DNA of 64,000 bases. It comes from Cricetomys ansorgei (taxonomy: Eukaryota; Chordata; Mammalia; Rodentia; Nesomyidae). The stretch's first letter is position 1; every line of letters starts with the position of its first letter. The position numbers were made by a program, and so were the translations under genes. Below are positions 34,901 to 45,775 of this stretch, one piece after another. The DNA is taken from the NCBI GenBank assembly GCA_026225945.1, contig JAMJFZ010002475.1:1854501-1918500 (forward strand), written 5' to 3'. The notes below the pieces were generated by a model, which worked only from the letters and a program-made list of their open reading frames with translations, searched no databases and had not been told where the DNA came from.

Positions 34901-37900
34901 TGGGGCTGGTACCACCACCCTCACCCAGGCCCTGGAACCTTTCTGATATGTCTGTGTCTCCCAGGGTCACTCCATCACCTACAGGGAGGCCCTGTTACTG
35001 GGCTGGCAGAACAAGCAAAGGGGGTCGGACGAGACCGTCCGCCACCCCCGAAGAGAAGGAGAGGGAACCCAGAACTGAAGAGATACGCTCTCCTGGACTG
35101 CGGTGGGCTCAGGTGGAATGTGGCTTTGCAGGCTACTGTACGGCATTCACACGCTCACCTCAGGGTCGATGAGTACAAGGCGGGCTTCAGGAGGCTGTTG
35201 TTGAGGAACTGGCTGAGGATGAAGGGCATGCGGAAACCCTCTCGGAGCAGTGTGATGGTGGGCCGGAAGAGCTGAGCCCAAGGCAGGCGGCCGTGTCGCC
35301 GGTGGGCCTCAGCGTAGCCGCGGAGCTCCCCGGGTACCCCAATCCACTGGGCCCCTGCATAGTAAGCACTTGCCCTCATCCCAGGGCAATATTTTTACCC
35401 CAAATCCCCCCCCACCTCCCACCCCCTGCTTTCTAGAGCTCGTGCTTGATCGTATGGCTCCTGGCATAGACCTTCTGTGGCTCCCCACTGCCCTCCATAC
35501 AAAGTCCACAGAGCAAGACCACCAACCAGCACTGGACCATTGCAATGGACAGAGAACCAGGCCTAGCCTACCACCAGGAGCCTACTCCATAATTAAACAA
35601 ACTGGTCCCAAGGTCCCTGTCCCACCAACGCGAATCTATCGAGCTTCCGAAGACTGGTCTTCCCCTTGGCTCACCCACTCCTACTCAGAGCGTGTCTCAC
35701 TCCCCAAAAAGAAGCTCCCCCCCATCCCAGCAGGTCAGCAGTTTCTCCACGCCCAGATGCCATCTCCAATGTCATAAGCCTTTTCCTGGTCATACGGCCC
35801 CTTTGAGGGGTGTTCTGGACAGGCCCATATAACAGAGTGGTTTTGGTTGTCTAGAGAACCCTTCCCAGAGCCTTACCTTTGCCCAGTAGCAGGGCCTTTT
35901 CACACTGGTCCAGCAGGCCCTGGGCATGGCTGGCTGGCACTGTCTCCCGAGCGTTGATAACCTCCACCTTCCCTGGAGTTGAGGCAGGGTGAGAGACGGC
36001 CCCGCCCCGTTCTAGGTCTTGGTTTTTTAATCTCTAGAACGGTACCCACCACCAGGGCACCCACACAACGGAGACAATGGGTGCGAGGCAGAGAGGCCTG
36101 GGGACATCCAGGAAGGAGCGTGCAATCCCTAGAAATAAGCCCCGTGACTGAAGACGAGGCTCTCTGTCAGTACGGGGTGACGCGTGGGGTCCCACCTGTC
36201 GTTGCGTTGTAGATGGTGAAGATGACCCCTCCGCCCAGGCCCATGCTCTGAGGGTTGACGACGCCGGTGCACACCAGGGCCGCGATGGCGGCATCCACAG
36301 GGGAGCCCTGCTGCTCGAGGACGGCCCTGGGGGACACGACACAAGGATCAGAGACCTGGCTTCCCGACCCCCATCTCTTCCTGGGGCTCATCTGACTGGC
36401 ACTCCCTGGGAAACAGTGACAGATTGGTGGTCCAGCTGCTGGCAACCTAACCCCAGGCTAGGTGAGAAAACACACTGAGCTGCTCTCCCTCAAATCCAGC
36501 TACTCACTGGCCCACAATCACACCCAATAGGCTGCAAAATATCATGGCACTGACACTACCCTGTGCCGTATATAAGGTGCTTCTCCACTTGCTAACGATT
36601 CTGCTGTCTTCCTTCCCTAGGAGCTCCCAGCAGCCCTGGCTCGTTGCAACAGGCAGAACCTGGCCTAGGCTACCCCATGTAACTTATTCCGAGACTCCGC
36701 TGTCTAAGCCAGCCTTTGGTGGGTGACCCCGGGATCCTACCGCCAGGGTCCAGTTGGACTGATGCACCCTACATCTTTTTCTTCACCCCCTAGCCTATGA
36801 CAATGCTTCAGCCTCCTCATCTGTCCGAGGGACAGACCCTTCATGCCCAGAAGCCCTCCCCAGCACCTCTAGGATTACGATTTAACCTCTGCTTACCACG
36901 AGGAACTCAAGGCCCACAGGGGTGGACCTAGGTCTTTTCCTGCAACCCCATGGGACCTCTGACCCAACACCTTCCTTTGACTCAGTCACCTGTGACCCAA
37001 CCACTCCATCCCGGACTCTGCCTCACCGGTGCTCCTGAGACCAAATGTTAGTATGCATGGGAGCCCTGCTCATCATCACACCTTCTAGCTTGGAATGGAA
37101 AGGACAGTAAGAAGCCAGAGGCAAAACAAGACTGCTAGCCAGGCGGTGGTGGCGCACGCCTTTAATCCCAGTTCTCGGGAGGCAGAGGCAGAGGCAGGTG
37201 GATCTATGTAAGTAAGTTCAAGGCTAGCCTGGTCTACACAGCAAGATCCAGGCCAACCACAACTACACAGTGATCAAGAAACAAACAGCCCACTAAATGC
37301 AGAAGCTCAGGATGACGGTCTAAGCGTCCAGGAGGATCGCAAATTAAAGGCCGCATAGAAAGACCTCCTGTCAAAAACAAACAATCAAAACCCAAATACT
37401 AAAACACACAGGCGAATATTTGGAATCGCAGAGATTAATAGTATTTAGTTATTTTCCGGGTCTTTGCTTTGAGGAAGAGCAGAAGTACTAACAGATGTTC
37501 AGCTTTGATCGTGACACATGTTGTAGTCTCTAAAAAACAAAAACCTTTATTGTCTTAAAAATCTGCAAAGCTCCATTCTAAAGGGAACTCCTACTGGTCA
37601 TATTGTGATAATCTGGGTATTGAAAAAAGAGAAGGGGGCCGGAGAGTTGGCTTCATGGTTAAGAGCACTCGCTGCTCTTCCAGAGAACCGCAGTTCAGCT
37701 GCTCACAACCATCTGTAACTCCAGTTCCAGGGGGCCCGGTGCCCTCTTTTGACCTCCTTGGGCACCAGGCACGCACGTGGGACGCGTCCTTACATACCTG
37801 CAAACTCTCATACACATATAATATTTCTTTAAAGAAGAAGGAAATAATGGGATTGCAGGATAATAAAACAAAACGACCATGCCCGGGTCAGCGGGGACGC

Positions 37901-38939
37901 TCAACCATTCGGGTCAGGGAGAGGTCATGCTTAGAGAGCACTGTTGACGAATGATGAAGAAATCGTAAGTTTTGGGAATTCACTTTGGTCGTGTCACTTT
38001 CTTCGGTCACATGACACTCCTCCTCACTTCTGGAGTCTGCCAACAAGAGGCCATCACCAGATGCCACCAGATGTTCACCATGGACCAGGGCCATGAGTCA
38101 AGATAAATGTCTTAATCTGCTTTGTCATCTGTATTGCAACATAAATTCAACCTGAATACTTTTTTTTTTTAATGAGTTTTTTTGTTGTTTTGTTTTTTGA
38201 TGCTGGCAACTGGCTTAGGCCAGCTTTAGCACTTTGACGTCCTTTAGCACTACGCTACATTCCTAGATGTAAAAAGCAGCTGTAAGTCAAAGGAACGGAA
38301 GACAAGAATCAAGACAGAAGCAGAAACTAGTGAAAGAAGGAGAAAATGCACAGACAATAAATAAAACCACCAGCTGTGAGCGTAGCTCAGAGATCCAGCA
38401 TCTGCCTACCTTGCCCAAGGCCCTGGGTCTAGCTGCCAACTTAAGAAAGGAAATCAACAAAGCCAGACACTGATTCTGTATAAGGGCCATTGATTCAGCC
38501 TGCTAGGTTGATCAAGAACAAAGACCCCTTTACAGGCCCCTGTGAACATTCAAAAGACGATAAGAAGATTATAAACCAAACCAAACCCAGGGTCTTGCTC
38601 TGTTATCCAGGCTGGGCTCAGACTCAACAATCCTCCCGCCTCATCTTTCCAAATTCTGGGATTGAAGGTGTGTGGCAACATGCCTGGAAAGGAGATTTTA
38701 TATTTAAAAAAAAAAGTATGCCAGGAAATGTGATGATGTTCATAAATTGGACACATTTCTTGAAAAGGATTTACTAACTTCCTGTAATCTGTCCAAAGAC
38801 ATAGGAACCTGGGCTGGCGAGACCGTTCAGTGGGTGAAGCCGCTTGCTGCCAAGCCTGATGACTTAGCGTCTTTTCCAAAATCCACATGATGAAAGGAGA
38901 AACACAGTTCCCACAAGGGGTCTTCTGACTAACATAACA

Positions 38940-39000
<61 letters not shown>

Positions 39001-42000
39001 TTAAATAAAATAAATTTAAAAGATAGAAACTTGATTCCTATCAAAGAAATAGAAACCATGGCTCAAAAGCTTCACAAGCACATACACAAATAACTCAAGC
39101 ACAGAGGGTATATTAGCTTTCTGCTCCTATAACAAATACTGAAATAATCAACTTTAAAAAAAAAAAAAAGAGCCAGACAGTGGTGGTGCACGCCTTTAAT
39201 TCCAGCACTTGGGAGGCAGAGGCAGGCGGATCTCTGTGAGTTCGAGGCCAGCCTGGTCTACAGAGTGAGTTCAGGACAGCCAGAGTTACAACAGAGAAAC
39301 CCTGTCTCAAAAAAAACCACAAAAGAAAAAAAAAAGTTTAATTTGATTCACAGCCTAGAAGTTGTAGTCTACAGCGGGTTGCTTCTGTGCTCTGGGCCTG
39401 TGGTGACACGCGTTAGAAGTGTTTGGCAGGGCAAACCCCCAAGAGAATAAAAAAGAGACAATGTGAGAGACAGGGTTCCCCAGTCCTCTTCCCGGCCTCC
39501 CACTCGGCCTGCCACTGCTTCCCCAGATGTGCCAGTGGAGAGCTCACCCTTGACTCGGCCTTGGGAAGACATTTAAGAACCAGACCAGTGCAGAGAGCTG
39601 AGCCGGGAAGTTCTTCTAAACAAGTAAGGATGAAATAACACCAGTTTCAACGCAAAGCAAGCCTTCCTCTTCTAGGAAGGAAGAAAGAGTAGGAACTGAA
39701 GCCAAGGCCCTGGAAGATAGGGACCAGGAGCCACACCCTAATCTTCCCTGGGTCCTGAGATTGTTGGCCTGTGTTCAGATCAACCCAGGCAAATGACACC
39801 ATACAGAGCTACTGAAGGAACATGGCCAGTGTGTGGGGTGAACTCACCCTTGTGCTCACAGCCATCCCCTGAGGGAGGTGCCAGGCTAAATGTGTCTCTA
39901 CACATGGGGAAACCGAGGCCCACGTGGTGCTACAGCTTGGCCTGCATTACTGCTTTCCTCTGAACCAAAGGGGCAACCCTCAGACACCAGGTGGGCATGG
40001 AACAGCAGGCCACACTCAGCCCTTAGGTTCAATTGTCATTCCACTTAGAACTCAGTGCCAGTCCAGAGAGCAACCCTCTAGAAGCAGAACCCCAGAACCC
40101 CAAGGGAGCCCTGCCTTCTGCAATTGCAGTACATAAAGTTGTTTGACTATTATGTGCCCACATCCAAGGGGAGGGGTGGGAGACTTTAGGAAGATTGACC
40201 CTCCCAGCCCTCCTACCCTGGCAGGAACAGCAGTAGCAACAGGAGGAGAAAGCCAGCCCAGTCCAGACTACCCACTGTGATGCTGACCGGGTTCTCCCCC
40301 CCCCCGGGGGGGGCAGACGTCCTAAGTTAAATGGAAAGCTCTTGCCAGGGGACACATCAGCAGGGACACCGTCTTGAGGCCTAGCCTGACTATGGTCACT
40401 GACCTCTCCTTTCACAGTAAGTAGTTGGGGCCGGAGGCTCCTCCCACGCCTGGCTTCTTTAAAAAAAGAAAAGAACAGGAAGCAGGGAAAGTTTGACAAA
40501 CACTGGGGTGTGGGGGAAGAACCGCATCTGCTTTTCATCAGGGGGCGCTTAAGAGAGGATTTAGAGTACAAGGGGGTGTACAGCTTCTAGCCCCAATCAC
40601 CAACCACAGCCTGACCCTCAAGGACCAAGCGCTGCTCAGAGAGGTGTCTGAGAATCAACATAGAAGCGCCTCCTTGTGCATGGGTGCTATCCATCTGGCT
40701 GATTGTCTCTGGGGCACACACACCAGCCTCATTTACATCTTTGCATTCTGGGACGATTAAATAAACTGCATCTCACAGGACAGAGCAGCAGTTGGCCTTA
40801 ACTCTTGTATCCCTTGGGAACCCTGTATTGAGCAGAAAGGACTGGCCCTACTGACCCCAGCTGCTATTCCTAGCTACTGCCAAGTTAAACGTAGATGTGG
40901 AGGAAGAGACAGAAAATCTGAGAGGTCAGAGGACACGGTCAGATGGGTTGGGGGCTACTATGAGCAAGAGAGGTGGGAAAGAATGGATAGACCATGGATG
41001 AAGGAAGGCAGGAAGAGAGAGAGAAAGGAAGGAAGAGAGAAAGAAAAGAATAAGAAAGAGAGAGGAAGGAAGGAAAAGAAAGAAAGAAAGAGTGGAAGGA
41101 AAAGAGAGGAAGGAAGGAAAAGAGAAAGGGAGGAAAAGAGAAAGAGAGAGAAAGGAAAAGAAAGAGAGAGAAAGGAAGGGAAAGAGAGAGAGAAAGGAAG
41201 GAAGGAAGGAAGAAAGAAAATAAGAAAGAAAGAGGAAGGAAGGAAAAGAAAGAAAGGAAGAAAAAGAGAGAGAGGAAGGAAGGGAAAGAGAGAAAGGAAG
41301 GAAAAGAAAAGAGAAAGAGAGAGAAAGGAAGAGAGAGAAAGGAAAAGAAAGAGAGAGAAAGGAAGGAAAAGAGAAAGAAAGGAAAAGAAAGAGAGAAAGG
41401 AAGAAAAGAGCGAGAGGAAGGAAGGAAAAGAGAGAGAGAGAAAGAAAGAAAGAAAGAGGGAGAGGAAGGAAAAGAGGAAGGAAGGAAGGAAGGAAGGAAG
41501 GAAGGAAGGAAGGAAGGAAGGAAGGGGGAGTAACTCCGGAACAGTAAGAAGCATGCGAGAGTAGTATTTTGGACAGGGACCCAGCCTTGGGTGTATAAAA
41601 CACTTGAGCCCCTGCAGTAGGACACTGGGCTGATATTCTGGGAAGGAGACCCAGATGGCTGGAAGAAAGGAGGCCTGCCCAGGTTTCTGGGGGCCCAGTG
41701 GGAGGCAGGAATGACTTCCTGCCACAGCCTGGTCCTGTGGCGGCATGGTGGGTAGCAGACGCTTCCTATGGGCAGGGTTTCCTGGAAGAAGGTCAGGAAA
41801 CACCTGCTGTGGCTCTTGTCACTCTCCCTCCCACCCAACCCGCAGAACCAAGGCCAGACACTGCCATAGAGAGGGAAGTCCAGGCAGATGTGGGTATGAG
41901 TGTATATGTGGTGGCTGTGTCTGTGTGTGTCTCTGTCTCAGTGTGTGTCTGTGTGGGTCTATGTCTCTGTGTATGTCTGTGTCTCTGTGTGTGTGTCTGT

Positions 42001-42670
42001 GTATGTCTGTGTCTATGTGTATGTCTGTGTATGTGTCTCTGTGTGTGTCTGTGTGCGCATTCTAAAAGCCTTAGAGAAGTAGCCTGGGCGAGGAAGGAGA
42101 CTGGGCCCCAGAAGCATTATGTAGGCAGGACCTACATATAGAACCCTGGCCCATTGCCCTGGCACCTTAAGAAGTTCCAGCCTTGGTCAGGACAGGCAGG
42201 GGACAAGGTAGCAGGCCTCATTTAGTCTCCCTTTCCCACCAGCATTGCACAAGTGACCTCCTTGAGCAATGGAGTCACATTGTCTTTGTGACACTGCCCT
42301 GAGTCCCAGTCTTCCCTATGGACACACCTACATGGTTCTGTGCAAAGGTTCTGGGGCTGACGTAGGAACCCAAACACACATGGCCCTTACCTCACAGCCA
42401 GCTTGCCACTCAGTCCTCCTCACAACCCCCGCCCTAGTCACAGGGTCTCCAGAAGCAGCCAGCTGCCGAGGGTCACCTAGCTCAACGCACTTCTCTTACT
42501 CACCGTCCAATGTCTGAGCAGATCTTGGAGTCCGCGGCTACGGCGGCATGTACAAAGGCCCTGGGGCCACAGGAAGCAGGATGATGGGTGAGGACCACAG
42601 CTAGCACGATGACGGCCAGACCCAGACCCAGCAGGACCAGGCAGACTGTGGCCCGGTGGCCCCAGGCCAT
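25958..42670 (-). CDS. GGT5: Gamma-glutamyltransferase 5, 12 coding exons
   Basis: Exons in order of transcription: 42504-42670, 36196-36326, 35877-35972, 35159-35354, 34548-34705, 33942-34088, 31340-31476, 30825-31015, 30289-30395, 30009-30121, 29795-29905, 25958-26104. They join to 1701 nt, 566 aa, with no frameshift. The N terminus has a membrane anchor (about 8-28). The heavy chain has NARET with Arg108; the self-cleavage and catalytic threonine is Thr386 in MGTSH (codon 30890-30892); later come Asn406, Glu425, Asp428, PSSM with Ser449-Ser450, and GAGG at 469-472. All of these match the GGT active site, so the enzyme should be active. GGT5 cleaves leukotriene C4 to D4 and glutathione at the cell surface and is poor on synthetic p-nitroanilides. 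Several N-glycosylation sequons are present. Weak donors: exon 5 (GTTCGC) and exon 8 (GTGTGT). Intron 1 is 6.2 kb and intron 11 3.7 kb. Confidence 0.95.
26763..26866 (+). pseudogene. U6 snRNA pseudogene
   Basis: Reads GTGCTCACTTCGGCAGGACA and continues through 'TTAACATGGCCC', 'GGATGACGCGTTAATTC' to 'GCATTCTATAT', the full order of U6 snRNA with many substitutions and an inserted base. Diverged from U6 at conserved catalytic positions (for example the AGCATGG box reads AACATGG), so it is a retrotransposed copy, not a working snRNA. It sits antisense in GGT5 intron 11. Confidence 0.9.
26867..26964 (+). repeat. TA/TG/CA compound microsatellite
   Basis: ATATATGTGTGTC, ATACATATAC and an (AC)10 block follow the U6 copy. 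This may have grown from the tail of that insertion. Confidence 0.8.
27300..28140. other. Diverged internally repetitive field in GGT5 intron 11
   Basis: No gene. The words AGATTCTC, CTTGAGAA, GGTCTTGG, CAAGGCTC and GAAGA(G)ACTC recur at irregular 30-60-base spacing, for example near 27600, 27780, 27860, 27900 and 28020. Similar wording occurs at 26220-26560 and 28860-28960. This looks like an old satellite-like array that has drifted; I cannot name it. Confidence 0.35.
28212..28440 (+). repeat. B2 SINE, well preserved
   Basis: 'GGGGCTGGAGAGATGAGCC', 'GTTAAGAGCAGGTACTGCTC', 'AGTTCCAGGGAATCCAACGC' and an AAATAAATC tail. Complete length, with a readable A box and B box (GGTTCGCCTC). Confidence 0.92.
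28676..28748 (-). repeat. ID-type SINE
   Basis: 'TTTTACGGTATTGGGACCTT' and 'GGTACTCTACCAATGAGCTA' are reverse-strand ID motifs. Confidence 0.55.
29020..29240 (-). repeat. B2 SINE with (TG)n
   Basis: 'GTGTGTGTGTGTGTCTACAT', 'GGTGGTTGTGAGCTTTCC', 'GCCGTCTCTCCAGCCCC' in reverse-strand order. Confidence 0.85.
31738..31905 (-). repeat. B1 SINE with insertion
   Basis: T run, 'GAGGCAGGGTTTCTTCGTGT', 'AGCCCTGGCTGTCCTGC', and 'GTGTGAGCCACTATGCCGGG', with extra sequence in the middle. In GGT5 intron 6. Confidence 0.8.
32170..32252 (-). repeat. ID-type SINE
   Basis: 'CCCAGCACTGGGACTGGTAC' and 'TTCTACCACTGAGCTCCCCA' on the reverse strand. Confidence 0.55.
32386..32546 (-). repeat. B1 SINE with intact target duplication
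   Basis: A well-preserved reverse-strand B1 flanked by the identical 14-mer GTGGGGGAAACTTT at 32372-32385 and 32547-32560. The target is the MaLR-like repeat next to it. Confidence 0.95.
32561..32830 (+). mobile_element. MaLR (MLT1/MST-like) LTR
   Basis: 'GGCGGGGCCTGTTAGGATGG', 'CCTGCCATGATGTGCTACCT', 'CCACAGGCCCAAAAGCAGTG' and 'GTGAGACAAAATAAGCGATT' follow the order of MLT1/MST-type LTRs, including the poly(A) signal region. Broken at its left by the B1 above. Confidence 0.6.
32831..33502. other. GGT5 intron 6, no feature seen
   Basis: Unique-looking intronic sequence without recognised repeats. Confidence 0.5.
33503..33645 (+). repeat. B1 SINE
   Basis: 'GCAGGGTGGTGGTGGTGCAT', 'CTTTAATCCCAGCATTCAGG', 'CAAGGCCAGCCTGGTCTAC', ending in a G-rich rather than A-rich tail. 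Confidence 0.88.
36327..37136. other. GGT5 intron 1, proximal part
   Basis: Unique-looking intron with no recognised element. Confidence 0.5.
37137..37285 (+). repeat. B1 SINE
   Basis: 'CCAGGCGGTGGTGGCGCACG', 'CTTTAATCCCAGTTCTCGGG', a duplicated GGCAGA unit, then a decayed 3' half. Confidence 0.88.
37637..37830 (+). repeat. B2 SINE
   Basis: 'GGGGGCCGGAGAGTTGGCTT', 'TTAAGAGCACTCGCTGCTCT' and 'CTCCAGTTCCAGGGGGCCCG'. Confidence 0.88.
38373..38450 (+). repeat. ID-type SINE
   Basis: 'GTGAGCGTAGCTCAGAGATC' and 'CCAAGGCCCTGGGTCTAGC' show the ID A and B box regions on the plus strand. Confidence 0.6.
38580..38695 (-). repeat. B1-like SINE, old
   Basis: 'GGGTCTTGCTCTGTTATCCA', 'GGCTGGGCTCAGACTCAAC', 'GGGATTGAAGGTGTGTGGC' on the reverse strand. 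Confidence 0.6.
38812..39025 (+). repeat. B2-related SINE with (CA)n
   Basis: 'GGGCTGGCGAGACCGTTCAG', 'GTGAAGCCGCTTGCTGCCAA', then a long CA block (38938-38996) and TTAAATAAAATAAATTT. The CA block looks like expansion of the B2 tail. Confidence 0.8.
39172..39325 (+). repeat. B1 SINE, well preserved
   Basis: 'GCCAGACAGTGGTGGTGCAC', 'CTTTAATTCCAGCACTTGGG' and 'GAGAAACCCTGTCTCAAAA'. Confidence 0.92.
39326..40534. other. GGT5 intron 1, middle part
   Basis: Non-repetitive intron; a 14-nt C/G palindromic block (C runs then G runs) at about 40297-40314. No gene recognised. Confidence 0.5.
40535..40548 (+). promoter_or_regulatory. Possible CTCF site (forward)
   Basis: TCATCAGGGGGCGC keeps the CAGGGGGCGC core of the CTCF motif but departs at two 5' positions. 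In GGT5 intron 1, about 2 kb downstream of the start codon. Confidence 0.35.
41001..41527 (+). repeat. 527-bp pure purine tract (GGAA/GAAA/GAGA)
   Basis: Almost without a pyrimidine on the plus strand; built from GGAA, AAAGAGAGAG and GAAAGGAA units and ending in a clean (GGAA)n run at 41474-41524. It lies in GGT5 intron 1, so the transcript carries the pyrimidine strand. The long serine/phenylalanine/leucine and lysine/glutamate open frames over it are composition artefacts. Confidence 0.95.
41885..42060 (+). repeat. GTGTCT/GTGTATGTCT repeat
   Basis: Imperfect 6-12-base units of GTGTCTGT and GTATGTCTGT over about 175 bases, 450 bases into GGT5 intron 1. Confidence 0.85.
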
Positions 42671-43000
42671 GGCTCAGTGGTTCAGGGAGGAAGGGGAGGC
42701 AGGTGGGCACACAGGGCAGTGGACAGACAGAGGGACAAACTGGCTGGCGGACGAATGGAAAAGAAACAAGACAGGTAGACTCCGGTGATTGGGCAGATGG
42801 AAAAAAGTCAATGGTGCCGGAGAGAGAGAGAGAAACCGTCGCACAAGCCGGATGACTGCATAGAGAGGATAAAAGACAGGCTTACAGATAGGCAGGGAGG
42901 CAGGTTGACAGGGTTGCAACAGGAAGCCAGCTAGTAGATGGGTTTATGGATAGACAGCAGACACGGTGGCAGGGCTGCTGCCCTCCTCCAGTCTGATGGA
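42671..43000 (-). promoter_or_regulatory. GGT5 5' UTR and proximal promoter
   Basis: Immediately upstream of the GGT5 start codon. No TATA box is evident; the plus strand is GA-rich (GAGAGAGAGAGA near 42822). The transcription start cannot be placed from sequence. Confidence 0.35.
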
Positions 43001-44802
43001 GAGGAAGATCTGGCCACAGGTCTGAACTTTCAGTTTTTAGCTCTTCAAGCCTGGCCCTGGAGGCAGGCCAGGGTTCTAAGGGGGAGTTTTTTTCTTGAAG
43101 AGACGAGCCAGCTGATGCTGTTAACTCTTTCGTCGCCAGATGATCCCCTGGCTTTTCCCTGCTGGCCCAGCAGCACCCGGGGGCTCCTCACCCCAGCGCC
43201 ATTGGGGACGCGATGCTTGTAGCACCCAGCGAGGCGGCAGCTCAGTCAAGGCACCCACGTGATACAGGGATGGAGCTGCAGGTGGAACAAGGCAGCCACC
43301 CAGGACCATTTAGCCACGGCCCGGCCCAGCCTCATCCGTTTCATACAGAGTGGCTATGGAGTGTGCAGACAGACAGGACACATGTCTGAAGCCCTGGCAC
43401 CCAGTACCACCGGCTCATCCACCCTGGGACACTGTAGCCCAGAAACTCAACCTTAGACCTCTGGTGAGTGAGGCTGTCCTGTTTGCCGTACCCTCAATTC
43501 CTCTGCAGCTCAGAGCCCCACCGGCTGCTAGTCTGCTTCCCCAGGTCCAGTGCTTTTCAAAACCATTCTGTGCCGGTGAGCCTCTTCCTCTTGGGGGTCC
43601 GGCCTTTCCCTAGCCTTAGGACGTCCAAGTGTGTGTGTGGGTTCCAGAGGAGTGAGGACCCCCTGAAGTACTCTCTTGACCAGACTTTATAGGCTTGAAG
43701 GGCAGAAGAGCCCTGGGCTGGACTTCCTCTCAGAGTCTGGGTGTCTTCCCAGCATCCCTCACTCTCTCCACTGAGCATGACCGGTCTCCATACCCACTGC
43801 TGGGTACAGCCCAAAAATGAGGCCCTGAGAGAGACTGCCTGCACTGGCCACCCAGCAAGTTGAGTCTCACATGAAGAGCCCTGCTCAGCCTGGGCCAGAG
43901 TGGCTGTTTCCTGTTAGCCTGTTTCCCACATCTGCCTGGAGAGGGTAGTATCTGTGGGAACATTTCCCATCCCAACTGACCCCCCATATTGCCATGACAT
44001 TTCTCAACCAGGAACCAGAGTGCATTCCTGAGGAGAGGCCAGTCCACCCACTGGCCACAGTCTCCTCAAAGCTCTGAGGCCAGAGCGGTGGGGGATGAGC
44101 AGACTCAAGGTTGTTGTCCCTCCCCTTCCTGGGCTGGCCATCCTGGTTTGCGTAGGCCACAGGCCAGAGGCAGCTCTGTAAATTCTCAGACTCTGGTGTC
44201 AGACTGGCCTCAGCCTGGGAGGCCCAGTTCTGGTGGCACTGAAGACCATTACCCAGGAAGTAATGGGGAAAGAAAAGGCCACTGGAGTCCCCAGGATCCG
44301 GAAGATGCTCTGGGCTAAACCCCATGGGTGTGGGAGAGTGAGGTACACCTCCAATGTCCTGGGTCCTCAGGACTCTCTGGCCGGTCCCAGGGGACACGGA
44401 ACACTGTGACATACTGCAACACACTGGCCTAGGGAAGCCTGCCTTCTCCCCTACAGGTTGAGGAATGACCACCTCACCCCTACAATCACCCCCACTGGCC
44501 AGCCTGTTATTCCCAGGGAACCCCAGAGACAGAGACCTTTAGGGCCCAGACACGAGCCTGCCTACAGGTACAAAATCCTGCTTTCCTGTGGGCAGGTTCG
44601 TAGCCGTAGGATTTCTAGCCTCCTGGTCCCTCCTCCAGCCACTGGGCCCCTTCCTTCGGGGACCCCGACTTGGGCCCACTTCTAGGGGCCATACTTAGCT
44701 CTTAGGCTGTGACTGCCCCGATGGCTGACTTCTGTGTCTCCAGCATCTGCTTACCTCAAGGTCATGGCCGTGAGTGGGAAGGGCTACCCTTTAGGGCTGT
44801 AC
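43001..44802. other. GGT1-GGT5 intergenic, no gene seen
   Basis: Unique-looking sequence; overlapping open frames up to 195 codons lack similarity or splice context. Confidence 0.5.
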
Positions 44803-45186
44803 TGATTAGTTTGATATCCACTTGACACAAGCTAGAGTCATCAGAGGAGCCTCAATTGAGACAATAAGACTGGGCTATAGGCAAGCCTGTAGGGCATTTT
44901 CTTAATTAGCAATTAATGTGGGAGGGCCCATGCCATTGTGGGCAGTGCCATCCCTGGGCTGGTGGTCCTGGGTTCTATAAGCAAGCAGGTTGAGCAAGCC
45001 ATGATGAGCAAGCCAGTTAGCAGCACCCCTCCACGGTCTCTGCACCAGCTCCTGTGTCCAGGTTCCCGTCCTGACTTCCTTTGATGGTGAGCTGTGGTGT
45101 GGAAATGTAAGCCACATAAACCCTTTCCTCCCTGGTTGCTTTGGTCATGGTGTTTCCTTGCAGCAACAGTAACCCTGACTGAGACA
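44803..45186 (+). mobile_element. LTR-like interspersed repeat (family X)
   Basis: Starts TGATTAGTTTGATATCC and ends AACCCTGACTGAGACA, so it has TG...CA ends. Internal blocks 'GGGAGGGCCCATGCCATTGT', 'TGCCATCCCTGGGC' and 'TAAACCCTTTCCTCCC' match the inverse copy at 21571-21953. A solo LTR is the best reading. Confidence 0.65.
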
Positions 45187-45495
45187 AGGAGGGATGCGGT
45201 GCTTTGTGGTGGTGCTCTTCTGGGCTCACCAGCTTTGAGCTGCGTTCCTGTTTCCTATAGCTCGCTGACTTGCTGGGCCTGGATTTCACTCTGGGTCTGC
45301 CCTGGGAAAGTGACCTCAAGCATGGCCCTGGCCAGGCTGCCTTGTTTCTGCCTCTTGTCTAGTCCGTTCTCCTTCAGTTTTACCTCCATGAGTGCTGGGT
45401 AATGAGAGCCCACATCTGCACTAGATATCAAGGTCCGCCCCAAACTCCCCAGCACAGCTGTGAGGTTGCTTTGCCCAGGTAACCGCAGGGTCTGG

Positions 45496-45509
45496 GCGCC
45501 CTCTAGTGG
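45496..45509 (-). promoter_or_regulatory. Predicted CTCF site (reverse orientation)
   Basis: Reads CCACTAGAGGGCGC on the minus strand, a full match to the CTCF core. It lies about 260 bases beyond the predicted GGT1 poly(A) site, between GGT1 and GGT5. Confidence 0.65.
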
Positions 45510-45769
45510 CTGGTACTGGGAAACGTTACTGCCTAGGACAATTCGGGATGAGGGATGGCAGGCAGTGCTTGGCTTGGCTTGCCCAGGCACGCTGGGCTCT
45601 CTTCACTTAAAGGTTGAGGTTAGCTCCATCCCTAACAGTGCTGTGAGTTTTAGGATCCTGCCTCAACATTCTCCCGGCCAGATGGTTCCATTTCATACAC
45701 AAGACACTGAAGTCCAGAATATGGGAAGTCCAGCCAGCAGGGCTTCCCGGAGCTTGACAGTGGCCCCCG

Positions 45770-45775
45770 TTTATT
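45770..45775 (-). terminator. GGT1 poly(A) signal (AATAAA)
   Basis: TTTATT on the plus strand is AATAAA on the GGT1 strand, 109 nt past the stop codon. It implies a short 3' UTR, as known for rodent Ggt1. Confidence 0.75.

Noticed and set aside
40939..41838. Open frames of up to 299 codons over the purine tract
   Set aside because: Translations are runs of Ser/Phe/Leu or Lys/Glu/Arg from a simple-sequence tract; all frames are open for the same reason and no splice or family support exists.
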